From Allorhizobium undicola ORS 992 = ATCC 700741 (GTDB lineage Bacteria; Pseudomonadota; Alphaproteobacteria; Rhizobiales; Rhizobiaceae): a stretch of 64,000 nucleotides of DNA. The translations under genes and the position numbers were made by a program. Location of the stretch: contig NZ_JHXQ01000005.1 in the NCBI RefSeq assembly GCF_000621665.1, positions 186,001 to 250,000 on the forward strand. Direction: 5' to 3'. Below are positions 44,919-52,904 of the stretch, in pieces (position 1 is the stretch's first letter; every line of letters begins with the position of its first letter). The notes below the pieces were generated by a model, which was not told the origin of the DNA, did not search any database, and saw only the letters and a program-made list of their open reading frames with translations.

Positions 44919-46409
44919 TTACGCAGCGCCCGGATAATTCGGGCTCTCGCGGGTGATCGTCACGCCATGCGGATGGCTTTCGCGCAGACCAGCGCCGGAA
45001 ATGCGCACGAAGGTGGCTTTTTCCTGGAAATCCCTGATGTCCTTGCCGCCAACATAGCCCATGGCCGCCTTGAGGCCACCGGCAAGCTGGTGCAGCACCG
45101 CCGAAACCGGCCCCTTGTAAGGCACCTGACCTTCAATACCTTCCGGCACCAGCTTCAACGTGTCGCGCACCTCTGCCTGGAAATAGCGATCGGCAGAGCC
45201 GCGCGCCATGGCGCCCACCGAGCCCATGCCGCGATAGGCCTTGAAGGAGCGGCCCTGATAAAGATAGACCTCGCCCGGGCTTTCATCCGTGCCGGCCAGC
45301 AGCGAGCCGACCATGACGGCGGAGGCGCCGGCAGCGATGGCCTTGGCCATGTCGCCGGAGAATTTGATGCCGCCATCGGCAATGACCGGAATGTCGCTCT
45401 TGGCGGCTTCTTCGGCAGCGGCCATCACGGCGGCAAGCTGCGGCACACCCACGCCCGCCACGACACGGGTGGTGCAGATGGAGCCCGGACCGATACCGAC
45501 CTTGATGCAGTCGGCGCCAGCCTCGATCAGCGCCCGCGTTCCTTCCGCGGTGGCGACATTGCCGGCAATGATGCGCACGGCATTCGACATTTTCTTCACC
45601 GCCGCGACGGCATCCAGAACCTTCTGCGAATGGCCATGGGCCGTATCCACGACGATGACGTCAACGCCCGCATCCAGAAGGCGCTCGGCCCGCTCGCGGC
45701 CATCATCGCCGGTGGAAATGGCGGCAGCCACGCGCAGGCGGCCCTGCACATCCTTGGCCGCATTCGGATTGAGTTGCGATTTCTCGATGTCCTTGACCGT
45801 GATGAGGCCGATGCAGCGGCCTTCATTGTCCACCACCAGCAGTTTTTCGATGCGGTGGGCGTGCAGCAGACGCTTTGCCTCGCCCTGCTCGACGTTCTCC
45901 TTGACCGTCACGAGATTTTCCCGCGTCATCAACTCGTAGATCTTCTGCGACGGATCGGATGCGAAGCGCACGTCGCGGTTGGTCAAAATACCGACCAGCC
46001 GGCCTGGACGCCCGCCGTTTTCGACAACCGGAATGCCGGAAATGCCATGCGCTTTCATCAAGGACAGTGCTTCGGCCAGCGTGGCATCCGGCCCGATCGT
46101 TACCGGATTGACCACCATGCCGCTTTCGAACTTCTTGACCTGACGCACTTCCTCGGCCTGCTCGATGGGGGTGAGGTTGCGATGGATCACGCCAATGCCG
46201 CCAGCCTGCGCCATGGCAATGGCAAGGCGGCTCTCCGTTACCGTATCCATGGCCGAAGACAGGATGGGCAGGGAGAGATCGATGTCGCGGGCGATGCGGG
46301 TTGCGATATTGGTCTGTCCGGGCAGGATTTCAGAATGTCCCGGCTGGAGAAGAACATCGTCAAAGGTGAGCGCTTCTGCGCCGGTTGCCGACATTACGAT
46401 GCGTGCCAT
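44919..46409 (-). CDS. guaB: inosine-5'-monophosphate dehydrogenase
   Basis: A 496-residue IMPDH of normal length. It has the barrel start [17 protein letters not shown], two CBS domains (about residues 95-215: [20 protein letters not shown] and [20 protein letters not shown]), the catalytic Cys loop [20 protein letters not shown] and the flap [16 protein letters not shown]. It converts IMP to XMP, the committed step of GTP synthesis. AAGGA eight bases before the ATG at 46409 marks the start; an extended frame to 46520 is not supported. The tail ends after an intact C-terminal loop. Confidence 0.96.
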   Translation of the reverse strand: MARIVMSATGAEALTFDDVLLQPGHSEILPGQTNIATRIARDIDLSLPILSSAMDTVTESRLAIAMAQAGGIGVIHRNLTPIEQAEEVRQVKKFESGMVVNPVTIGPDATLAEALSLMKAHGISGIPVVENGGRPGRLVGILTNRDVRFASDPSQKIYELMTRENLVTVKENVEQGEAKRLLHAHRIEKLLVVDNEGRCIGLITVKDIEKSQLNPNAAKDVQGRLRVAAAISTGDDGRERAERLLDAGVDVIVVDTAHGHSQKVLDAVAAVKKMSNAVRIIAGNVATAEGTRALIEAGADCIKVGIGPGSICTTRVVAGVGVPQLAAVMAAAEEAAKSDIPVIADGGIKFSGDMAKAIAAGASAVMVGSLLAGTDESPGEVYLYQGRSFKAYRGMGSVGAMARGSADRYFQAEVRDTLKLVPEGIEGQVPYKGPVSAVLHQLAGGLKAAMGYVGGKDIRDFQEKATFVRISGAGLRESHPHGVTITRESPNYPGAA

Positions 46410-46719
46410 GCCAATTTCCTTCGTTTGAATAGGCAGAGTCCCACCGGAAAACGGGAGTTTTCTCCGGGTCGCTTCTGCAAGAAATGCTTGGAAGTTGGCG
46501 AGGGCTGGTAACACGTTCATGACAGGAAGGAAATAGCAAATCCGCCTTTGCTGCTGTGGAGATTGTCAAGCTCACCACAGCTTCCGTCGTTCGATCTGTT
46601 TTTTCGCCTTTGGATAAAATTTGAAATAGATGGAAAACCGTTCTTTTAGTCGAGCCTTATAAAGAGGAGGTGCATCAATTAGCCGCAAATGAAGCGGCAC
46701 TCAAAAACGGGGATCGTCC
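46410..46719. other. 310-base divergent region guaB-DUF1476 gene
   Basis: Promoter-bearing region for guaB (minus) and the DUF1476 gene (plus), AT-rich around 46590-46670. No RNA gene, repeat or coding sequence is visible. Confidence 0.5.
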
Positions 46720-47034
46720 ATGAAATCGATAGCGCAGCGTGCCCGCACCCTGGAAGCGAAATTCGCCCACGACCAGGAAGTTCATTTCAAGGTGGAGGCA
46801 CAGCGAAACAAGCTGATGGGATTGTGGGCGGCCAGCCTGATGAACCGGCAGGATGCCGACACCTATGCCGATGACTTGTGTCTTTACGGCGTGGAACAGC
46901 CTGAAGGCGTGTTGAATCGCCTGAAGCAGGACCTTGAGGGCGCGGGCGTCCGCATCGGCGAAGATGTGATCCATTCCCAGATGGTGACGCTGCTTCGCCA
47001 GGCGCACGAGGTGCTTCATACCAACGGTCATTGA
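46720..47034 (+). CDS. DUF1476 protein (zeta-type F1-ATPase inhibitor)
   Basis: A 104-residue, mostly helical protein of the DUF1476 family restricted to alphaproteobacteria. The pattern RARTLEAKFAHDQEVHFKVE near the N-terminus, RRN-like basic stretch and LWAASLM core match the zeta subunit first described in Paracoccus denitrificans, which binds the F1-ATPase and blocks ATP hydrolysis. The length matches the family. GGGGATCGTCC precedes the ATG. It stands alone, with a 15-base perfect inverted repeat 20 bases past the stop. Confidence 0.9.
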   Translation: MKSIAQRARTLEAKFAHDQEVHFKVEAQRNKLMGLWAASLMNRQDADTYADDLCLYGVEQPEGVLNRLKQDLEGAGVRIGEDVIHSQMVTLLRQAHEVLHTNGH

Positions 47035-47054
47035 AAATGGCCTTGGTATTCCCT

Positions 47055-47097
47055 TTTCGAATATCTCAAGCCCTTGACGCATTTGAGATATTCGAAA
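47055..47097. repeat. 15-base perfect inverted repeat
   Basis: TTTCGAATATCTCAA (47055-47069) and TTGAGATATTCGAAA (47083-47097) flank a 13-base spacer directly after the DUF1476 gene. There is no T-run on either side, so it is not a standard terminator, but it could protect the mRNA 3' end. Confidence 0.75.
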
Positions 47098-47180
47098 TCC
47101 CTTCAAGGTGAGGATGCGTTAGCATCTTCGAGCCTTGGAATTACGCCAGCCGCTGAGGCAAAGGGCCCGGAATATCTGAA

Positions 47181-47287
47181 GTGTTGCAGCGCCGTGCGTT
47201 GGATAAGACGCACGGCGCTGCAACACTTTAAATCTGCTGCATAATTTTCACCTTAAATCGATTCCGATTTAAGGAATTATGCAGTAG
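47181..47287 (-). repeat. composite palindromic repeat, family B (full copy)
   Basis: The 19-base stem GTGTTGCAGCGCCGTGCGT (47181-47199) pairs perfectly with 47208-47226. It is followed by the CTGCATAATT...CCTTAAATCG module (47237-47286) with its mirror arm and a four-base bulge. It is the reverse of the copy at 40554-40660. Confidence 0.9.
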
Positions 47288-47319
47288 TATGACCGACCCG
47301 TTTTATCGTTGCAGGCGTC

Positions 47320-48306
47320 TCAGATGTCGAACTGATAGGACTTCGGCACGAAACGATAGCCTTCATCCAGCTTTTCGACATAGCCCACCGACGGGAAGGG
47401 CATGTGATAGCCAATGAAAGGCAGCTTTTCCGCTGCGATCATGTCAAAAACCTTCTTGCGCGTGGCCGTGGCCATGGATTTATCCATGTCGAAGCGGACT
47501 TCCCATTCCGGCCGCTGCAAGGACAACACATAGTGGTTGGAGGTATCGGCGGTCAGGATCATCGCCTTGCTGTCCGATTCCACCCGGAAAATCATGTGTC
47601 CCGGCGTGTGGCCGAAGGCCGGAATGGCCTTGATGCCATCGGTCACGGCACCGCCCTCGTCTTCGATGAAAGTGAATTTATCCTCAAGCGGCTTCACATT
47701 GGCCAGAACCGCCTTGTGTCCGTTCTCTGCCGGAGTTCCCATCCGTTTGGCGTCTGTCCAGAACGCATATTCCTTGCGTCCGGTCATGTAGCGGGCCTTC
47801 GGGAAAGCGGGCTTTCCCTGTTCCATCAGGCCGCCGATATGGTCGCCATGCAGATGGGTCAGCACCACCAGGGTCACGTCCTCAGGCGCATAACCCGCCA
47901 GCTTCAGCCCGGCCAGCAATTTGCCGCTGCCTTTGGCCCGGCCCTGCTCGCCAAATCCCGTGTCGAAAATCACCACGTCCTTGCCGGTGTCGATCAGGAC
48001 CGGATGATAGCCATTGGCGAATTTCTCTGTGGGCAGAAAATTCTTTTGCAGCAGGGCTGCGACATCCTCGGGCTTCTGGTTGGTGCCGAAGGTCTGGGAG
48101 GGGTTGTCCGAAACGCCGATGCCGTCCTGAATGACAACGACCTGGAACGATCCGAATTTGAACCCGTGAATCTGGGGCGGCATATCATGCTCCGTTTGAG
48201 GGCGGGTGGCGGCCTGCGCAAAGGCCGTTTGCGCCATCCAGTAGGGCGCGGTCAATGCCCCGACGGCAGCACCTGCAAAAAGTCCTCGTCTTTTCAGAGA
48301 AAACAT
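47320..48306 (-). CDS. exported metallo-beta-lactamase-fold hydrolase
   Basis: A 328-residue MBL-fold enzyme. The zinc motif is LTHLHGDHIGG, with further ligands in FGHTPGHM and LTADTSNH. The N-terminus has a twin-arginine-like signal (LKRRGLFAGAAVGALTAPYW, then AFAQA), so it is probably periplasmic. Similar proteins are annotated as MBL-fold hydrolases, and some relatives act on lactones; I cannot assign a substrate. GGAG six bases before the ATG at 48306 supports the start; the ATG at 48318 is an alternative. Confidence 0.88.
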   Translation of the reverse strand: MFSLKRRGLFAGAAVGALTAPYWMAQTAFAQAATRPQTEHDMPPQIHGFKFGSFQVVVIQDGIGVSDNPSQTFGTNQKPEDVAALLQKNFLPTEKFANGYHPVLIDTGKDVVIFDTGFGEQGRAKGSGKLLAGLKLAGYAPEDVTLVVLTHLHGDHIGGLMEQGKPAFPKARYMTGRKEYAFWTDAKRMGTPAENGHKAVLANVKPLEDKFTFIEDEGGAVTDGIKAIPAFGHTPGHMIFRVESDSKAMILTADTSNHYVLSLQRPEWEVRFDMDKSMATATRKKVFDMIAAEKLPFIGYHMPFPSVGYVEKLDEGYRFVPKSYQFDI

Positions 48307-48632
48307 AGAAATCTCCATAGGTTGAAATCATCCGTTCCCGCTTGCAGATCCCCAACGGCCTGCCGCGCCCGCAATTGCTTTGTGGCAGATAGGTGCCTGC
48401 CCGTAGATATCAATGCGTGTAACGTCTGCGTGAACATTGCCACATTGATTGTTATTGGCATGGTGCTAGGTTTCGCTTGTGATTACAGCATAAATCGTCC
48501 CGAGTGAAACGGGGATATGCACGTTAAGGTGAAAAATTAAAACCCTGGAGAGCAAACCTCATTCCATCAGATCGGAAGGCGCTTCAGCCCCGACGCATTT
48601 TTCTCTCGCAAAAATTTTCACGAGATGTCCGC
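48307..48632. other. 326-base divergent region MBL hydrolase-MFS gene
   Basis: Promoter region for the two divergent genes, AT-rich near 48420-48545. I see no clear operator, RNA or coding sequence. Confidence 0.45.
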
Positions 48633-50027
48633 ATGAACCGCATCGTACCGCTCATCCTTGCCGTTGCCCTGTTCATGGAAAACATGGATTCCACCGTGAT
48701 TGCCACCGCCCTGCCGGCCATTGCCGACGATCTGGGCGTCGGGCCGATCACGCTGAAGCTGGCGCTCACCTCCTACATGGTGTCGCTGGCGATCTTCATT
48801 CCTGTCAGCGGCTGGATGGCAGATAAATTCGGCGCCAAGCGCATTTTCCGCTCGGCCATCGTGGTTTTCACCATCGGTTCCATTCTCTGCGCCATTTCGG
48901 GCTCGCTCTGGGCCTTTGTCGGGGCGCGCTTTCTGCAAGGCATTGGCGGGGCAATGATGACGCCGGTGGGCCGGTTGGTGCTGTTGCGCACCACGCGACG
49001 CGAAGAACTGGTTTCGGCCATGGCGCTGCTGACCATTCCCGGCCTTGTCGGCCCGCTGGCAGGCCCACCCGTCGGCGGCTTCATCACCACCTATTTCACC
49101 TGGCACTGGATCTTTCTCATCAATGTGCCGATCAGCCTCATCGGTCTGATCTTGTCCTCGATCTACCTGCCAGAGATCGAAAAGCTCGATACGCCGCCCC
49201 TTGATGTCACGGGCCTCGTGCTGACGGGTGTCTCGGCCTCCGGCGTCGTCTTCGGGCTTTCCGTCATCAGCCTGCCGGTGCTGCCGCCTGCCGTGGGCAT
49301 TGGCGCCACGCTTATCGGCATCGTCTGCGGCGTGGCCTATGTTTTCCACGCGCGGCGTCATCCCGCGCCGCTCCTCGATCTTCGGCTGTTTCGCAAGCCT
49401 GCCTTCCGCGCCGCCCAGACCGGCGGCACGCTGTTTCGCATTTCCACCGGCGCCATTCCGTTTCTGATGCCGCTGATGCTGCAACTGGGGTTTGGAATGA
49501 CCCCGTTCGAATCCGGCATGACAACCTTTGTCGGCGCAATCGGCGCCATTACAACGAAGTTTGCCGCAAGGCGGATGTTTGCCGCTGCCGGCTTCCGCAC
49601 CGTGCTGATCACGGCCGGTCTTGCAGGCGCCGCCACCACCTACATGAACGCCTTTTTCACCCCGCAAACGCCCCATGCCGTCATCATGGGCTTCCTGCTG
49701 ATGGCCGGATTTTTCAGGTCTTTCTTCTTTACCGGAACCAATGCGCTTGGCTATTCCAACATCGACAATCAGGAAGCAAGTCAGGCCACCTCCATTGCCT
49801 CGGTGCTGCAACAGGTCAGCCTTGCGCTGGGCGTGGCCTGCGCAGCCTTCGTGCTGGAAGTCAGCACGGCATTGACCGGGGGCACGCTTGGCCTGCCACA
49901 ATTTCACCTGGGATTTGCCGTGGTGGCAACGCTGTCACTGGCTTCGGTGGTGCCATACATCCTGTTGCCAAGGGATGTGGGCGCGGATGTTTCGGGCCAT
50001 CGCCGCAAGCCGCACCCCGCACCGTGA
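48633..50027 (+). CDS. MFS transporter, DHA2/EmrB-type drug exporter
   Basis: A 464-residue major facilitator with about 14 predicted helices. The first helix holds MENMDSTVIATALPAIADDL, the DHA2 D1 motif. Motif A is GWMADKFGAKR, and the motif C region is GLVGPLAGPPVGGF. Such proteins export drugs or organic acids by proton antiport. No membrane fusion protein (EmrA) or regulator gene is adjacent, so it probably works alone across the inner membrane. The substrate is unknown. It is convergent with rlmE. Confidence 0.9.
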   Translation: MNRIVPLILAVALFMENMDSTVIATALPAIADDLGVGPITLKLALTSYMVSLAIFIPVSGWMADKFGAKRIFRSAIVVFTIGSILCAISGSLWAFVGARFLQGIGGAMMTPVGRLVLLRTTRREELVSAMALLTIPGLVGPLAGPPVGGFITTYFTWHWIFLINVPISLIGLILSSIYLPEIEKLDTPPLDVTGLVLTGVSASGVVFGLSVISLPVLPPAVGIGATLIGIVCGVAYVFHARRHPAPLLDLRLFRKPAFRAAQTGGTLFRISTGAIPFLMPLMLQLGFGMTPFESGMTTFVGAIGAITTKFAARRMFAAAGFRTVLITAGLAGAATTYMNAFFTPQTPHAVIMGFLLMAGFFRSFFFTGTNALGYSNIDNQEASQATSIASVLQQVSLALGVACAAFVLEVSTALTGGTLGLPQFHLGFAVVATLSLASVVPYILLPRDVGADVSGHRRKPHPAP

Positions 50028-50049
50028 GGCCTTGGGGGCCCTTCTCAAC

Positions 50050-50784
50050 TCACGGGTCGTCCTGATCGTCCGCCACGGTTTCAAGCCTGGTCCGGCGACC
50101 CTTGAAGCCCTTGGCCAGCAAGAACATCTCCACCGATTCCGCCCGCGACGATGCTGGCTTTACGTGAATGACCTGCCGGAAATTCTGCTTCAGCATATTC
50201 AGCAGATCCCGCTCCGTGCCACCCTGGAAGGTCTTGGCCAGGAAATGACCACCCTCCGCCAGAACTTCCACGGCAAAATGCGCGGCCACTTCACAGAGAT
50301 GCATGGTGCGCAAATGGTCTGTCTTCTGATGGCCCGTGGTGGGCGCGGCCATGTCGGAAATCACCAGATCAGGCGTGCCGCCCACCGCCTCCATCAACAT
50401 ATCCGGTGCGGCGGGATCCAGAAAGTCCAGTTGCAGGATCTTCACGCCGGGAAGCGGCGCCATTTCCAGAAAGTCGATTGCTGCGACGCGAATATCCTCG
50501 TCGGAGGAATCCGTGACCTTGGCCGCAATCTGCGACCAGCTTCCGGGAGCGGCCCCCAGATCGATGATGCGCCGCGCGCCTTTGAGGATCTGGTGCTTTT
50601 CATCGATTTCCAGAAGCTTGAAGGCCGCACGGGCGCGATAACCCTCAAGCTTGGCCCGCTGCACGTAAGGATCGTTGATATGGCGCTCGATCCAGCGCCG
50701 GGACGATGCTTTCAGCTTGCCCTTCTTGACCTTCTGGCCAAGCTTTCGTCCCGTTCTGTTGCTGCCGACAGGTGGTTTGGTCAT
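50050..50784 (-). CDS. rlmE: 23S rRNA (uridine2552-2'-O)-methyltransferase RlmE
   Basis: A 244-residue FtsJ/RrmJ protein. It has a basic N-terminus ([20 protein letters not shown]), the first lysine of the K-D-K-E tetrad in [12 protein letters not shown], the AdoMet motif [13 protein letters not shown], the Asp in VISDMAAP and the second Lys in FLAKTFQGG. It methylates U2552 in the A-loop of 23S rRNA, which helps 50S assembly. It starts three bases after the stop of the Ppx/GppA gene, so the two are co-transcribed, an arrangement I regard as common in Rhizobiales. Confidence 0.95.
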   Translation of the reverse strand: MTKPPVGSNRTGRKLGQKVKKGKLKASSRRWIERHINDPYVQRAKLEGYRARAAFKLLEIDEKHQILKGARRIIDLGAAPGSWSQIAAKVTDSSDEDIRVAAIDFLEMAPLPGVKILQLDFLDPAAPDMLMEAVGGTPDLVISDMAAPTTGHQKTDHLRTMHLCEVAAHFAVEVLAEGGHFLAKTFQGGTERDLLNMLKQNFRQVIHVKPASSRAESVEMFLLAKGFKGRRTRLETVADDQDDP

Positions 50785-50787
50785 GTA

Positions 50788-52482
50788 TCAGCTCCGCCGG
50801 GGGTCATGGTCCTTGCCACCCCGATCCTTGTGGTCCCTGTGGTCCTTTTGCATCTGGCGGCGCTGCCGGTTTCTTCGCCACACGCCATCATCTGCCATCA
50901 TATCCGTCAGCAGGCCTTCCCGCAGCCCGCGATCGGCAACGCGCATCCGGCTGGAGGGCCAGCGGCGGCGAATGGCTTCGAGAATGGCGCAGCCCGCCAG
51001 CACCAGATCGGCCCGATCCGGACCGATACACGGATTGGCGGCACGGCTTTGATAATCCCAGGACAAAAGCTTCGCCTGCATGGCAGACACTTCCGCGTCC
51101 GTAAGCCACAGGCCATCGACCCGGCGGCGGTCATAACGCGGCAGATCGAGATGCACGCCCGCCAGCGTCGTTACCGTGCCGGAGGTGCCGATCAGGTGGA
51201 AATCATCTTCCCCGGCGGCAGAAGCAATGGGCGGGCAATCGAAGGCCGAAAGCATCGCCGCAACCTCCGCCGTCATCGCTTCGAACACATCGGGCGTGAC
51301 ATCGCGCCCGCCGTGACGTTCGGAAAGCGTCACCACACCAACCGGCAGCGATGTCCAGTGGGTAATGTGATTGGCAAGCCGGGCCGAGCGATTGTCGTCG
51401 ATGCGGATCACCGCGATCTCGGACGACCCGCCGCCAATATCGAAGAGAACGATGGAGCGCGTCTCGCGCCCGACAAGCGAAGCACACCCCGAAACGGCAA
51501 GCCGGGCCTCGGTTTCACGGTTGATGATTTCAAGCTCCAGCCCCGTTTCCTGACGCACGCGGGCCAGAAAAGCCTCACCGTTTTCCGCCGCCCGGCAGGC
51601 TTCCGTTGCAATCAGCCGCTTGCGGCGAATATTGAGCCCGGAAAGCTTGGAGGCACAAACCTTCAGCGCCTCGACAGCGCGATCCATCGCATCCTGCGAG
51701 AGCCTGCCGCTGGCGCCGAGCCCTTCACCCAGCCGAACGATGCGTGAAAAGGCATCGACCACCCTGAATTGCCCCGGCCGGGTTGGCTGGGCAATCAGCA
51801 AACGGCAATTGTTTGTACCGAGGTCGAGAGCGGCATAATAATCATCGCCCTGCTCGCCAGAAAATCGCTGAGCCCGGTGCGAGACCTCGAAGGCATGGCG
51901 GCCTTTGTCGCCATGGGCCACATCCTCCGCGCGCGCCTGTCGCCCCTGCCCGCCCCGGACAAGAGACCCGTTCTGGGCTGACGCCTTGGCTTGCCCATGC
52001 CGCAGCCCCCCTCCCTTGCCGGCAGCCTGCCGTAAATGAGAAGACGCATGGCCTGGCTCTCTGGCGGCGTCCACCGCACGACCAGGGGCGAGAGGCCGCA
52101 CCTGCGCCGATTGCTTGCCCTGACCTCTTCGGCGGCGCTTGCCGCCCTTGTGCGGGTTCGCAGCAGGCGCGCCAACCGCACCAGCCCCAGATGTCACGAC
52201 ATCCTGCGCAACAGACTTCACAGCCTGAACATCGCCCGAAGCCTGTCCGCGATTCTTTCTGCGACGCTTGCGTTTACGCTGAGGCGCCTGTTGTTCGTCA
52301 CTCACGAGACGTCGTTCCACGGGAGGCTGCACCCCCCGCTGCTCGGAAACGGGCGATGCCTGCAAGGGCGACTTGTGCCCCTTGCGCTTTCCCCTGCCGC
52401 GCCGTGAGCCCTTCTGCTCCGCACGGCCTTCCTTCGACGCCCCCGAGACTGGCGAATGCTCGCCGCTGCCGGGATCTACCAC
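50788..52482 (-). CDS. Ppx/GppA family phosphatase with long basic N-terminal extension
   Basis: A 564-residue protein. Residues about 214-535 form the Ppx/GppA actin-fold phosphatase: YYAALDLGTNNCRLLIAQP, VLFDIGGGSSEIAVI, HLIGTSGTVTTLAG and ADRGLREGLLTD. It cleaves polyphosphate ends or pppGpp; the C-terminal HD domain of E. coli Ppx is missing. Residues 1-213 are unusual: low complexity, with lysine/arginine runs (RKRKRRRKNRG, GKRRRRGQGK) and Gly/Ala/Gln-rich spacers. The C-terminus is basic and histidine-rich. The start is GTG at 52482 behind GGAAAG. It is upstream of and coupled to rlmE. Confidence 0.9.
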   Translation of the reverse strand: MVDPGSGEHSPVSGASKEGRAEQKGSRRGRGKRKGHKSPLQASPVSEQRGVQPPVERRLVSDEQQAPQRKRKRRRKNRGQASGDVQAVKSVAQDVVTSGAGAVGAPAANPHKGGKRRRRGQGKQSAQVRPLAPGRAVDAAREPGHASSHLRQAAGKGGGLRHGQAKASAQNGSLVRGGQGRQARAEDVAHGDKGRHAFEVSHRAQRFSGEQGDDYYAALDLGTNNCRLLIAQPTRPGQFRVVDAFSRIVRLGEGLGASGRLSQDAMDRAVEALKVCASKLSGLNIRRKRLIATEACRAAENGEAFLARVRQETGLELEIINRETEARLAVSGCASLVGRETRSIVLFDIGGGSSEIAVIRIDDNRSARLANHITHWTSLPVGVVTLSERHGGRDVTPDVFEAMTAEVAAMLSAFDCPPIASAAGEDDFHLIGTSGTVTTLAGVHLDLPRYDRRRVDGLWLTDAEVSAMQAKLLSWDYQSRAANPCIGPDRADLVLAGCAILEAIRRRWPSSRMRVADRGLREGLLTDMMADDGVWRRNRQRRQMQKDHRDHKDRGGKDHDPRRS

Positions 52483-52714
52483 GTTCGCTTTCCATCGCGC
52501 CGCGCAAGGCCATTACGGCATGCAGCAGGCGCCCTTCGATTTTCGTTGGCAAAATTGTAGCAGCACAAAAGGCCATCTCCAAATGCTTTTTAAAAGCAAT
52601 ATTGGCGCCGGCCGCAGCGCAAACGGGAGGCTGTGAAAAAAGATAAAAAACCTGTTTGCATTTTTCAAAACATTGGTTATAAGCCGCCCGTCAGCCCAAA
52701 ACGGCTACCCCTGC

Positions 52715-52788
52715 TGGGGAATAGTTCAATGGTAGAACGACGGACTCTGACTCCGTTAATCTTGGTTCGAATCCAGGTTCCCCAGCCA
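52715..52788 (+). tRNA. tRNA-Gln (anticodon CTG)
   Basis: The cloverleaf is complete. Acceptor TGGGGAA/TTCCCCA, D-stem GTTC/GAAC, anticodon stem ACGGA/TCCGT with loop CTCTGAC (anticodon CTG, positions 34-36), T-arm CTTGG-TTCGAAT-CCAGG, discriminator G and an encoded CCA. All stems pair, with one T-G wobble in the T-arm. It reads CAG codons. A short open frame across it is spurious. Confidence 0.96.
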
Positions 52789-52904
52789 ATTCCCCATAAA
52801 GCGCTCCAATCGTTGATTTGTCCGCCGTACTGGCGCGTGTTCTGATATTATCGCTGGCCTGATGCCCACATGTCATGGGCGGGCGAGATGTGTGGCGGCG
52901 TCCA

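Noticed and set aside
43833-46511. 892-codon open frame on the plus strand across the hydrolase and guaB genes
   Set aside because: It is antisense to two clearly identified genes, has no family motif and starts without a ribosome site; GC-rich codon bias creates such shadow frames.
47320-48306. Naming the MBL-fold protein a quorum-quenching lactonase
   Set aside because: The HLHGDHIGG motif is shared by the whole superfamily, and the sequence alone does not show lactonase specificity.
52633-52845. 70-codon open frame over the tRNA-Gln gene
   Set aside because: The tRNA cloverleaf is complete, and the frame is translated through it without any protein motif.
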